NCBI GenBank assembly: GCA_039191605.1
Contig: JBCCXL010000016.1
Span: forward strand, 102,891 to 166,890
DNA length: 64,000 nt
Origin: JBCCXL01 sp039191605
GTDB taxonomy: Bacteria; Acidobacteriota; Thermoanaerobaculia; Multivoradales; JAHZIX01
Reading direction: 5' to 3'
A program made the position numbers and the translations under genes. Shown piece by piece: positions 49,048 to 58,233 of the stretch. Each line of letters begins with the position of its first letter. The first letter of the stretch is position 1. The notes below the pieces were generated by a model. The model was not told the DNA's origin, did not search any database, and saw only the letters and a program-made list of their open reading frames with translations.

Positions 49048-52000
49048 CTGAAGGCTCCTGTTGCGGAGATGAATGGTCCTGACGAAGTTAACCGGGTGAG
49101 ACACCGGATGTGGACGTTGTAGGCTTCACATTCAGCAGCGTTGGTTCCCTTCGCTCTCAGCTCACCACTCCGGGCCTGTTGAATGTGCAGCTGTTCGTGG
49201 ATACAGATGCACCAGTCGATGCAAGGATTCCCCTGAGGTTGGAAATGAGCGACTGGGTGAGAGAAATCATATATCTCGATCCAGCCTCTCTTTTCGTTGA
49301 GATCCAGCACAATGGCTGGCTTGTCCTTATTAGAGCAATAGAGGGCTCTTTGGCGAAGCAGATGTCGGAATGATGGAGCAAGTCCCTCGTAGCCTTCCTT
49401 ACAGCAGCTTCCTGGTTCAGGCTCTGAAAGAGTAGAGCAGGGGGCGAGTCCTTTGGGGTCGGAAACGATCGTCGGCCGATTCTCTGAGTAAAGATAGTGG
49501 TCCGAGAACTGAAGCCAGCGTATTGGTTCTGGCTTTAGGTAGCGGCCAAGATCTGCCGAGTACCAGCGATGGAGATTGTAGGCTAGCTGTATGCCCGTGG
49601 CCGCGAGGTTCCAAGTTTCTTCTTGTAATTGTCCGGCCAGCCTTAGCCTACTAGACTCGTTGGGGATCGAACCTTCCAGACTTCCAAATGGCGATAGGCT
49701 GCCGTTCCAGGCAATATTTCCTTGCTCATCTGAGCTGCCAAATAGCTCTCCGTTCTGACCCATGATCAGCCAGTGAGCCTCATTAGCTGCCGCCTTCGGC
49801 TGATCGAGTTGAAAAACGATCCGGCTGTTGAACGAGAGATAGGTTCCTAGGTTCTGAGTATGTGGTGAAGGTTGTTGAAGAAGCGTGGATAGAGTCCCTT
49901 CTTCCGAGTGCTGGACTTTGAGAAACCTGTCGCGAATGCATTCCGGATTTGCTTCTACTTGTTCACCGGCAGTAGCCCTTCCAACCCAACACCCCCCATC
50001 CCCCGTCTCAAACCCATCGCTGAAGATCTCGCTCAAGGTACTGGCTTGGGCATGCCGCAGGAAGCTTCGGCCGTCATAGGTGAGGTCCACTGCCGCATCA
50101 CCAGCAGGGCGCTGGATGCGGCTGAGGCGGCCGGCGGCGTTGTTGTGGAATTGGATGGGGTTGGCGGGGAGGTCGACGAGCTGGAGGTGACCGGCGGGGC
50201 CGAAGGTGTAGGTGCGGAGACCACCGGCGGCGGGGGTGATGGTGGCCAGGAGAGCGGTGTTTCCGCTGCTGGGGTTGGGGTGGTAGGCGTAAGTGTCGGT
50301 GGCACCGTCGCGGGTTTCGGTGAGACGGTTGCCGATGCGGTCGTAGGTCCAGGAGAGGTCGCCCCAGGGGCCGTTGCCGAGGGTGAGGAAGTATTGGAAG
50401 TCCTGGTAGGTGTAGGTGCGGTGATTGGCGGGATCGATCTGATCGTTGATGGTGAGAGGGTTGCCGAGGGCGTCGGTGGTGTAGGTCCAGTGGAAGAGGG
50501 GGGCGCCTTCGGGGTTGGCTTTTGGCGAGCCGGGTTCTGTGCTTGTGCCGGGCTTGCTGGAGGAAAAAGAGCCGGGGACGGGGGCGACTCGGATGCTCTC
50601 GGGGAAGTAGCGGGGGGTGTAGGTGCGGGTTTCGACGAGGCCGTTGCCGAGGGTGAGCTGGGCGAGGGGGCCGGAGGGCTCGTAGATGGCGTCGCTGGCG
50701 ATGGGTTGATCTGGCTCGCCGGGAACCTGGAGGGTGAGGCCGTGGTGACGGTCGGCGTAGTCGAAGGTGTAGAGGGCGCGGTGGCTGCCGGGGTAGAGGA
50801 TGCTGATTCGGTTGCCGTTGGCGTCGTAGGTATAGGTGAGGTCGCCGTCGCGCAGCAGGCGGCCGAAGCGGTCGTAGGTGTATTCGACGCTGACATCCAC
50901 GGGGGCATCGGGGCGGCGAATAGCGGTGAGGCGGCCGCGGGAGAAGGGGACGGCGGGGTCGTCGTAGGTGAAGGTGGTGCGCAGCTCGGCGTCTTGGGAG
51001 CCGAGACTATTGGGACCAGTGCCTTCGTCGGCCCTCTGGTCTTGGGCTTGGGGCCCTAGGCTCGCTGGGGTGGAGTCGTAGCGAATTTCGGTGACCCGAT
51101 CCAGGGCGTCGACGGTGCGCTGGGTGAGGACGCCGCGGGCGTCGGTGCTCTCGATCAGCTCGCCGTGCTCGTTGTAGCGGTGAGTGGTGGTGCCGGAGAC
51201 GGGGCTGACCTCGGTGGTGAGCAGGTCGCGGTCGCCGGTGCGGTAGGTGGTGAGGTTGCCTTCGGCGTCGGTGACGGTGGCGAGGTGATCTTGTACGTCA
51301 TAGCTGTAGCTCGTTGTCGCCAGGCCTCCGCCGCTTCCGCCCCAGGGTTGGGTGAGGGTGACCAGCCGGCCGAGGTCGTCGTAGATGAATTCGCTGGTGG
51401 GCGGGGTGCTCTGGTTGGCGGAGGGGTGGTTGGCGTCCCACACTTTTTCTAAGCGACCCTCGCAGTCGTAGGCGTATTCGGTGCGGGTGCCGTCGGCATG
51501 GAGGGTGGCTTCGCGGTGGCAGCGGCTCTGCCACAGGGTTTCGGTCCAGGAGCGGGTCTCCCACGCTCCGCTGACGGAATTCCAGCGCTGATGCTCCTCG
51601 CGGGTGCGGTTGCCAATGGCGTCGAGGGTGTAGAGGGTGCGCTCGGCGGGGGTGACGAGGTCGGGCTTGCGCTCGAGAGAGGTGAGCCGCCCGGCAGCGT
51701 CGTAGGCGTACTCCAGCACGTTGCCTCGGGGCAGGATGGTTTGCTGGAGCTGGCCGAATTCGGTGTAGCGGTATTCGGTGACCAGGTCTTCCGAGTCGGT
51801 GACACCCTCGTGGATGGAGAAGGTCATGCGATCGCCGAGGTCGTAGACGCTGGTGGTGGTCACGCCGTTAGGGTCGGTGAGGGTGCTGCGGCGGTGGAAG
51901 GGGTCGTAGCCGAAGGTGGTGGTGCCGATGAGGGGATCGGTGCGGGAACTCATCAGCAGGCCGCCACGGGCGGGATCGTAGGCGTAGGCGACGAGGTCGT

Positions 52001-54020
52001 CGGTGCCGTAGCCTGGGGGATCCATCGAGGCGGTGAGGCCCTGGGGCGTCGGCGTGTGAGTGGTGACGTAGGAGAAGGCGCCTTTGGGCTCTTCGGAGCC
52101 TTCCTCCCGTCGCTCCACCAGGGCCCCGGCGGCGTCGTAGCTCCAGGTGGTGGTACGAAGGGCGCCGCCTCCGACGGTGGAGGGCTGCTCGAGGTTGGTG
52201 ACCAGAGACGGGTAGGTGGGGTGGTAGCTCCAGGAGGTAGTGCACTGCTGGGCGCTGCCGGCGGCCTCGGTGCGCAGGGCGAGCTGGCCGAAGGGGGTGT
52301 AGCCAAAATCCGTTGCGACGCCTCGGCCGTCTAGCTCTCGGGTGGGGAGTAGGGGGTGATCGGCGTCACCGTAGATCAGGGTGGCGTTCGGAGCCAGGCC
52401 GCAGGTGGCGCAGCTGCCGGAGAGTCCCTCCAGCCGGGGCTTTCGGCTCGGCGGCCCGCCGCCTTGGCCGGGGTCGCGGCCGAAGGTGTAGGTGGCGATC
52501 TCGTCGAGGGGGTCGGTAACTGTAGAGATCCGGGGGAGGGCGGGAGCATCGAAGCTCAGGCGCCAGCGGTCGACGGCGTCCGGGCCGGTAGGCGAAATAT
52601 CCCCTCGCCAGATCTCCATCACGTTGCCTAGGGCGTCGTAGCTCCAGGCCACCTCGACCCGGCGGCCGCCGGCGCTGCCGAGGCGCTCAACTCTCGTGAG
52701 ATAGCCGGGGTGGCGGAGGTCATCGTAGAGGAATTCGTAGGCTTGGCCGTCGGGCAGGTCGATGCGCTGGAGGTCGTCACCGATCCACAGATAGCTCCAG
52801 CTGCGGGAGGTCAGATCGTCGACGCCGACCTCGGTGATGGACGAGAGCTTGCCGGTGGCGCCGTCGTAGGCGAAGAGCTCGTGGCGCCCGTCGGCGAAGT
52901 CCACGCGCTGGAGCTGAGGTTCGCCCCGAAGTCCCACGCCGTAGGTTGCCGTCTTGGTGTTGCCGAATCGGTCTGCCGTCGCCAGCCACCGCCCTTCTGC
53001 GTCGAAGGTGCTCACCGTGCCGTCCAGCTCGATGAGAGACCAGCCGTTCGTCTCCTGCCGAAGGGTGCGGTATTCGTCGCTCGGGGAGACCCGAGTGTAG
53101 ACGCCTCCCGACAGTCCGCTGAATTCGCGGAAGGTAGCCCAGGGGGTGATCCACCAGACCCGATTCGAGTCGGGATCCGGCACCAGCCGCTGGGCGTAGT
53201 CGTGGGACCATCCCCGGCCGAGCGTCGGGCGCCAGTCTGTGCTGCCCGGCCAGCTACCGTGGCCGGCGCCGCCGGCCTTATAGCGCAGCCTCGCCCCTGG
53301 CCCCGTCGGCGCCCCGGTGCTCCCTCCAAAGCCTCCGCCCCCGCCGGCCGCCGGGGCTCCGCCTCCGCCGACGGAAAGGCAGCTGCGGCAGTCTCCGGCG
53401 CCGCCAGGGCATTCTTCCTTCGGCGGCTCCGGGCACAGCACGGAGTCCTCTAGATCTACCGTGACCGTCTCCGACTCCGGGCACAGCGGGCAGGGCACGA
53501 AGGGGCAGGGACAGGTCTCCACCCGCACCTCAAAGCGCCCGGCCGCATCCCCGCAGCTCGCCGTCAGTCCCCAGGACAGCGTCCCCTGGCCCTCCGTCAC
53601 CGCCTGCCCGGCGTTGCCGCAGGCCCCCACGAGCGTGCCGTCGTCGTCTTCCACCCGCAGCTGGGCAAAGGAATAGCCGAAGCCCACCGTCGCCGGATCG
53701 TTTTGATGATTTCCCGGCAGCTCCACCGGAAGCTCCACGGTGATGCCGCAAGGGCCGGTCGAGGGATCACAGCCCCCGGCTACGCTCCACTGCGGCTCCC
53801 CGAGGACCGGCGGATAGCAGCGAAAGAGCGACGCGCAATTCGCGCCTCGATTGGGGCCGTTGGCGCCTGGAGCCCAGGAGACTGAGCCGGTGCAGGCCGT
53901 GCCCTCGGTAGGCGCCGCCGCAGCGGGAGCAGAGTAGGCAGGGAGGCCGATTGCTAGGAGCGTGACGAAGAGAACCCTTCGGGCGAGGCAGGACGAGAAA
54001 GACAGACTCCTGCTGAGCAT
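49044..54020 (-). CDS. Secreted RHS/YD-repeat protein with zincin-like C-terminal tip (polymorphic toxin candidate)
   Basis: 1658 residues. Signal peptide ARRVLFVTLLAIGLPAYSAPAAA points to Sec export rather than type VI loading. A Cys-rich N-terminal part (to about 245) is followed by RHS/YD repeats such as YTYDRFGRLLRDGDLTYTYD and EYAYDAAGRLTSLERK. IFSDGFETGDGGCW stands at about 1330. The core-end motif is LHRWYSADLGRYLKPEP ... LYSENRPTIVSDPKGL, ending near 1522. The remaining 135 residues form a different tip: CIHEQLHIQQ with His1608, Glu1609 and His1612, then AECEAYN with Glu1630/1632, a zinc metallopeptidase arrangement. GGAGG precedes the ATG. GC content drops just after the DGFE motif, so the tip region looks exchanged. 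Confidence 0.92.
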   Translation of the reverse strand: MLSRSLSFSSCLARRVLFVTLLAIGLPAYSAPAAAAPTEGTACTGSVSWAPGANGPNRGANCASLFRCYPPVLGEPQWSVAGGCDPSTGPCGITVELPVELPGNHQNDPATVGFGYSFAQLRVEDDDGTLVGACGNAGQAVTEGQGTLSWGLTASCGDAAGRFEVRVETCPCPFVPCPLCPESETVTVDLEDSVLCPEPPKEECPGGAGDCRSCLSVGGGGAPAAGGGGGFGGSTGAPTGPGARLRYKAGGAGHGSWPGSTDWRPTLGRGWSHDYAQRLVPDPDSNRVWWITPWATFREFSGLSGGVYTRVSPSDEYRTLRQETNGWSLIELDGTVSTFDAEGRWLATADRFGNTKTATYGVGLRGEPQLQRVDFADGRHELFAYDGATGKLSSITEVGVDDLTSRSWSYLWIGDDLQRIDLPDGQAYEFLYDDLRHPGYLTRVERLGSAGGRRVEVAWSYDALGNVMEIWRGDISPTGPDAVDRWRLSFDAPALPRISTVTDPLDEIATYTFGRDPGQGGGPPSRKPRLEGLSGSCATCGLAPNATLIYGDADHPLLPTRELDGRGVATDFGYTPFGQLALRTEAAGSAQQCTTSWSYHPTYPSLVTNLEQPSTVGGGALRTTTWSYDAAGALVERREEGSEEPKGAFSYVTTHTPTPQGLTASMDPPGYGTDDLVAYAYDPARGGLLMSSRTDPLIGTTTFGYDPFHRRSTLTDPNGVTTTSVYDLGDRMTFSIHEGVTDSEDLVTEYRYTEFGQLQQTILPRGNVLEYAYDAAGRLTSLERKPDLVTPAERTLYTLDAIGNRTREEHQRWNSVSGAWETRSWTETLWQSRCHREATLHADGTRTEYAYDCEGRLEKVWDANHPSANQSTPPTSEFIYDDLGRLVTLTQPWGGSGGGLATTSYSYDVQDHLATVTDAEGNLTTYRTGDRDLLTTEVSPVSGTTTHRYNEHGELIESTDARGVLTQRTVDALDRVTEIRYDSTPASLGPQAQDQRADEGTGPNSLGSQDAELRTTFTYDDPAVPFSRGRLTAIRRPDAPVDVSVEYTYDRFGRLLRDGDLTYTYDANGNRISILYPGSHRALYTFDYADRHHGLTLQVPGEPDQPIASDAIYEPSGPLAQLTLGNGLVETRTYTPRYFPESIRVAPVPGSFSSSKPGTSTEPGSPKANPEGAPLFHWTYTTDALGNPLTINDQIDPANHRTYTYQDFQYFLTLGNGPWGDLSWTYDRIGNRLTETRDGATDTYAYHPNPSSGNTALLATITPAAGGLRTYTFGPAGHLQLVDLPANPIQFHNNAAGRLSRIQRPAGDAAVDLTYDGRSFLRHAQASTLSEIFSDGFETGDGGCWVGRATAGEQVEANPECIRDRFLKVQHSEEGTLSTLLQQPSPHTQNLGTYLSFNSRIVFQLDQPKAAANEAHWLIMGQNGELFGSSDEQGNIAWNGSLSPFGSLEGSIPNESSRLRLAGQLQEETWNLAATGIQLAYNLHRWYSADLGRYLKPEPIRWLQFSDHYLYSENRPTIVSDPKGLAPCSTLSEPEPGSCCKEGYEGLAPSFRHLLRQRALYCSNKDKPAIVLDLNEKRGWIEIYDFSHPVAHFQPQGNPCIDWCICIHEQLHIQQARSGELRAKGTNAAECEAYNVHIRCLTRLTSSGPFISATGAFR

Positions 54021-54455
54021 CGAAACCTCCGGGCGGGGGAGAAATAGAGATCGTTAATCTAATATTATGAATTTTAAGGTCTTAACTATTTTAATGGAAT
54101 TGCCTGAATGGTTTGATAGTTCGCTTTGTGAATTGTTTTTGCCTCTTAAGCATTTTGTGCCGAAGAGTGATTCAGCAGGAAAGAGAGGACGATCATCTCT
54201 TCTCTGAAGAGTGCTCTGTGAATTATTCCCCCGCAAGAAGGCTTCGCTGAGCTGCGGCCGTATCGCTGGCCTCAAGTAATGCCCTACCGGCGTCCAGTAG
54301 CGACTTTAAGGTCTGGGCTTGTAGTGACACGTTCTTGAAGTGCAGCCCCACGCCATGGAGCTCAGCTTCTTATAGAAGCTGGATTTAGGGAGGCTTATAG
54401 GTGTTTGGCCTCTTTGTGATGACGAGTAGTACGCCTCCCCGCTTTGGTAGAGACG
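54021..54455. other. AT-rich interval upstream of the RHS gene
   Basis: No gene seen. It holds a perfect hairpin CAGCTTCT-TAT-AGAAGCTG at 54363-54381 without a T-run and the AT-rich leader of the RHS gene. No pair of promoter boxes is convincing. Confidence 0.45.
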
Positions 54456-55205
54456 ATGGTGCAGCACAGCCTTGTCGTTTCTTCTCGCTCCGAGGCTCGC
54501 ACGGTACATTGGATACTGAGAGTTGAGGAGCACTTAGAAAGCCCCCAGCCCAAATCGAGACGGAAGGACTTGAATCCCTTGCGCCAGCTTCAGCACTTCC
54601 TCTGGTATTTATCCGCTCTCGGCGTTGCCGGGTATGCGGCGGTGGCGTACGGATTCTTGCCGCTGGGGTCGCTGGTGCATCCCGAGATGCGGGAGGCCTT
54701 TCTCGCCGAGCCTTGGGGGATCTATGCTCACGTTTTCGCCTCGGCGGTGGCCCTGGCGCTGGGGCCCTTCCAGCTGTCGCCGAAGTTGCGGCAGCGATCG
54801 ATTCGCTGGCATCGGCGGCTGGGGAGGGTCTACCTCGTGGGCGTGTTGATCGGCGGCGTCGCCGGGCTGATCATCGCCCGCAACGCTTTTGGCGGCATGG
54901 TGTCTACCGCCGGCTTCAGCGGCCTGGCCATCGCCTGGCTCGGAACCGGGGCGAGCGCTTACCTCGCCATTCGCCGCGGCGACGTCGCCAGCCATCGTCG
55001 CTACATGGTGCGCAACGTCGCGCTGACCTTCGCTGCTGTGACGCTACGCATTGGCCTCGGGGTCTTCGGCGGCGTGCTGCGCTTGCCCTTCGAGGTCTAT
55101 TACCCGCTGCTCTCCTGGGCCTGCTGGGTGCCCAACCTGATCCTCGCGGAGCTGTGGCTCCAGCGGCATCCGCAGGAGCCGCGAGATTGGGCGCTGGCGG
55201 GGTAG
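54456..55205 (+). CDS. DUF2306-type membrane protein
   Basis: 249 residues, about six membrane helices. HVFASAVALALGPFQL and RSIRWHRRLGRVYLVGVLIGGVAGL match the DUF2306 pattern of spaced His residues; SHRRYMVRNVALTFAAVTLRIGL is the third signature. Function unknown. The first 35 residues are not family-like; a TTG at 54571 after GGAAGG is an alternative start. It converges with polX. Confidence 0.8.
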   Translation: MVQHSLVVSSRSEARTVHWILRVEEHLESPQPKSRRKDLNPLRQLQHFLWYLSALGVAGYAAVAYGFLPLGSLVHPEMREAFLAEPWGIYAHVFASAVALALGPFQLSPKLRQRSIRWHRRLGRVYLVGVLIGGVAGLIIARNAFGGMVSTAGFSGLAIAWLGTGASAYLAIRRGDVASHRRYMVRNVALTFAAVTLRIGLGVFGGVLRLPFEVYYPLLSWACWVPNLILAELWLQRHPQEPRDWALAG

Positions 55206-55268
55206 AGATGCTGCCCCGAGCCTGTGGCCGGAGACGGGGCGGGCGTTGTTGATTCAGGGTCGACTAGA

Positions 55269-57029
55269 TCAGCGCTTCGCCCGCACCCACTCCAGCAGCC
55301 GATCGGCGCTCCAGGTGTTGATGCAGGCGTCGGCGGTCATGCCGGCGCGGCGGGCGGTGAGGATGCCGTAGACCAGGAAGTCGAGGTGGGGGGCGTCGTG
55401 GGCGTCGGTGTCGATGGAGATCTTGGCGCCGGCGGCGAGGGCGGCGCGCAGGTGGGTGTCTTTGAGGTCCAGGCGCTGCCAGTTGGCGTTGAGCTCCAGG
55501 GCTTTGTCGTGCTCGACGGCGGCTTCGATGAGGGCGTTGAGGTCGGGGGAGAGGCCTTCGCGCTTGCCGATGATGCGGCCGGTGGGGTGGCCGAGGACAT
55601 GAACCAGGGGATGGCGCAGGGCGGCGAGGAGTCGCTCGGTGGCTTGTTCTGGGCTCTGGCGCAGGGAGACGTGGGGGGAGGCGACGACGAAGTCGAGCTC
55701 GGCGAGGAGGTCGTCGTCGTAGTCGAGGCGGCCGTCCGGCAGGATATCGACCTCGGAGCCCGCCAGCAGCTGGAAGTCGTCGATCTTTTCGTTGGCCTCG
55801 CGGACGGCGTCGATGTGGCGCCGCAGGCGATCGGGCTTTAGGCCGTTGGCGATGGCGGCGCTCTGGGAGTGATCGGTGATGGCGAGGGTGTGGAAGCCGC
55901 GCTCTTTCACCGTCCGCGCTAGCTCCTCGATGGACAGCCGACCATCGCTGGCGGTGGTGTGGGCGTGGAGCTCGGCGCGCACGTCGCCAAGCTCGATGAG
56001 CCGCTCTGGAACTCCGTCCAGCTCGCCACGGTCTTCCCGCAGCTCCGGGGCGATGTAGGGCAGGTCCAGGGCGGCGTAGATTTCTTCCTCGGTGGCGGCG
56101 GCCACCGGGGCAGCGCCGCGATCCTGGGGGCGCTCCTCTTTACCCTCGAAGAGGCCGTATTCGTTGAGCCGCAGGTTCTTTTTGATTGCCCGCTCCCGCA
56201 GCCGCACGTTGTGCTGCTTGGAGCCGGTGAAGTACATCAGGGCGGCGCCCCAGGCCGCTTCCGGCACGATGCGCAGATCTGCCTGCAGCACCACCTTGCC
56301 GGCCTCCAGCCGCACCGAGCTCTTGGTGTCGCCGGCGGCCAGCACCTGGGTGACCTGGGGCATCGTGGTGAAGGCTTCCCGCACCGCGGCGGGATCGTCG
56401 CAGACCACCAGGAAGTCGAGATCGCCGATGGTCTCTCGGCCGCGGCGCAGGCTGCCGGCGGCCTCGACTCGCTGCACTCCCTCGAGGCTTCTCAGGGTCT
56501 CCAGCAGCTCGAGCGCTACCGGCCGGGCGCGGCCCAGGGGGGTGCGGTCGCCGGCCTTTTCCTGGAAGGCGATGGCCTTCTTCAGGTTTTCCACCGTCTT
56601 GGCCCCCATGCGCGGGAGCTTTTCCACCTCGCCGGAGTCCAGCCCGACCTTGAGGTCGGCGATGGAGGTGATGTTCAGCTGCTCCCACATCAGCTTGGCG
56701 GCTTTCGGCCCGATGCCGGGAATCTCCAGCAAATCGAAGACCCCCGCGGGGATTTTCTCCAGCAGCTCGCGATGCTCCTGGACTTCACCGGTCTCGACGT
56801 ATTCGACGATCTTCTCGGCGCTGCTCTTGCCCACCCCCTGCATTTCCTGCAGCCGGGCGAGGGCGTCGTCCGGGTGATTTTTCACCACGGCGCTGAGGTC
56901 TTCCGTCTGATCCTTCAGGGCGCGGGCCACCCGATCGTGGGCGTTGACTCGAAATCGATTGGCTCCCAGTAGCTGGAGGGCTTCGGCCATCTGCTGGAAG
57001 ATTCGCTGGAGCTCGGCGTTGGTGCTCAT
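55269..57029 (-). CDS. polX: DNA polymerase X family protein with PHP domain
   Basis: 586 residues. Gap-filling repair polymerase with a metal-dependent 3'-5' exonuclease/phosphoesterase. The helix-hairpin-helix repeats MQGVGKSSAEKI and IPGIGPKAAKLM lie in the first 130 residues; AAGSLRRGRETIGDLDFLV carries the first catalytic Asp pair and QADLRIV the third; MYFTGSKQHNVRLRERA binds the substrate. The PHP domain starts with ELHAHTTASDG and includes AITDHSQ, LAGSEVDILPDG, VASPHVS and DTDAHD. Complete and normal in length. Confidence 0.96.
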   Translation of the reverse strand: MSTNAELQRIFQQMAEALQLLGANRFRVNAHDRVARALKDQTEDLSAVVKNHPDDALARLQEMQGVGKSSAEKIVEYVETGEVQEHRELLEKIPAGVFDLLEIPGIGPKAAKLMWEQLNITSIADLKVGLDSGEVEKLPRMGAKTVENLKKAIAFQEKAGDRTPLGRARPVALELLETLRSLEGVQRVEAAGSLRRGRETIGDLDFLVVCDDPAAVREAFTTMPQVTQVLAAGDTKSSVRLEAGKVVLQADLRIVPEAAWGAALMYFTGSKQHNVRLRERAIKKNLRLNEYGLFEGKEERPQDRGAAPVAAATEEEIYAALDLPYIAPELREDRGELDGVPERLIELGDVRAELHAHTTASDGRLSIEELARTVKERGFHTLAITDHSQSAAIANGLKPDRLRRHIDAVREANEKIDDFQLLAGSEVDILPDGRLDYDDDLLAELDFVVASPHVSLRQSPEQATERLLAALRHPLVHVLGHPTGRIIGKREGLSPDLNALIEAAVEHDKALELNANWQRLDLKDTHLRAALAAGAKISIDTDAHDAPHLDFLVYGILTARRAGMTADACINTWSADRLLEWVRAKR

Positions 57030-57252
57030 GGCGGTGAGATTCCTCGCTGGGATGAGTGACGGATCAGAGGGAGGAGGAGCTTGGAGAGTGAGGGCTTGGG
57101 GTGTGGCGCCCGGTGGTGGGAGCGCTGCCCGGACTGCTGCTGGGACTGTGGATCATATCTTTGCTGGATCCCCTCTCTACCGGATCCTCAGGGAGGCTGG
57201 ATGGATCGGCAGCGAGGAAGCGAGAAGAAGCGCTCTCACCGCGTGGCCCCGC

Positions 57253-58221
57253 TCAGGGTTTTTCCGCGCCCGGGGTGCTCAGGTTCCCGAGGGCTTCCTG
57301 GGCCTCCTGGGCTTCCTCTTCCGTATCGATGTCCTTGGCTAGGGAGAGAGCGTCGAAGAGCGGCATTCGGCCCCGCCAGCTGGGGTGCTGGCGTCGCTGG
57401 CTGCGGCGCACGAAGCAGCGGCTCACCAGGTAGGCGAGCTGCTCGAAGGTGAGCTCTTCCCGCGGCAGTCGGCGGGCGATGGCATAGCCGTGGCGACCGC
57501 ATTCGTAGGTCATGCCCGGCCCTCCTCCGGTGAGGAGCGTTTTGAAATCCTTTCGCAGCATGTAGAAAAGCAGCCGCAGTCCCATGATCACCACCCGCCG
57601 CCGGAGCGGAGTGCTGCGGGTGACGTAGACCGCTTCGAAATAAGCGAAGAGCAGCTCGTAGCGAAACCCTTCGGGGCGCATGATGACCAAATGTCCGGGG
57701 AGCACGTCCACCGGCTCGCTGCTGCGGCTGGTCTTAAGGCCATAGCGCGGCTTGTATTGAGAGGCGCCGAGGAGGGACGGGTCTTCCGGCACGCGAATCT
57801 GCGGCATCCAATAATCGCTCGGAGCGTGGGCGTGGTAATCCTCGAGCAGGATGTGCAGCTCGTCCACCTCCGGCAGCACGTCGCAGCTGCTGAACGCCAG
57901 GGCGCCGCTGAATCCGGCATTCCAGAGGTGGTGCAGCGTGGCCCGCAGGTTGGCGGCGAGATGACCATCGGTGTCGATGACTTCCGCCCCGGCCACCGCT
58001 TCGCCATAGATCTCTCGAGGGCCGGCAACCCAGATCGGGTCGAAGGCACCGCTGGACCGATAGCGGCGCACTACGGCGGCGATCAGCGGCTCGCCGCCGA
58101 TCTGCAGGTTCATGCCCTTATAGCCCGAGAGAATGTGGGCGGTGGTGCCTTCCGGCAGCTCGGCGGGCTGGCGATCCCGGCCGCCGAGGATGACCAGCGG
58201 AAGGGGCTCACGGCGAAGCAT
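57253..58221 (-). CDS. NTP-transferase-like (GT-A fold) protein of unknown substrate
   Basis: 322 residues. The start LPLVILGGRDRQPAELP and KGMNLQIGGEPLIAAVVRRYRSSG has the shape of a sugar-nucleotide or MobA-type nucleotidyltransferase, and LAFSSCDVLPEVDELHILL matches the metal-binding CD strand. The usual GGxSxRMG loop is changed, so the activity is uncertain. The C-terminal third is basic and helical. GGGAG precedes the ATG; it follows the TPR gene after 12 bases and is probably cotranscribed. Confidence 0.7.
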   Translation of the reverse strand: MLRREPLPLVILGGRDRQPAELPEGTTAHILSGYKGMNLQIGGEPLIAAVVRRYRSSGAFDPIWVAGPREIYGEAVAGAEVIDTDGHLAANLRATLHHLWNAGFSGALAFSSCDVLPEVDELHILLEDYHAHAPSDYWMPQIRVPEDPSLLGASQYKPRYGLKTSRSSEPVDVLPGHLVIMRPEGFRYELLFAYFEAVYVTRSTPLRRRVVIMGLRLLFYMLRKDFKTLLTGGGPGMTYECGRHGYAIARRLPREELTFEQLAYLVSRCFVRRSQRRQHPSWRGRMPLFDALSLAKDIDTEEEAQEAQEALGNLSTPGAEKP

Positions 58222-58233
58222 CGAGTGAGCTCC

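Noticed and set aside
49908..51059. Open frame of 383 codons on the plus strand opposite the RHS gene, Gly/Val-rich
   Set aside because: The repetitive Gly-Val pattern mirrors YD-repeat codons on the other strand; no ribosome site or domain.
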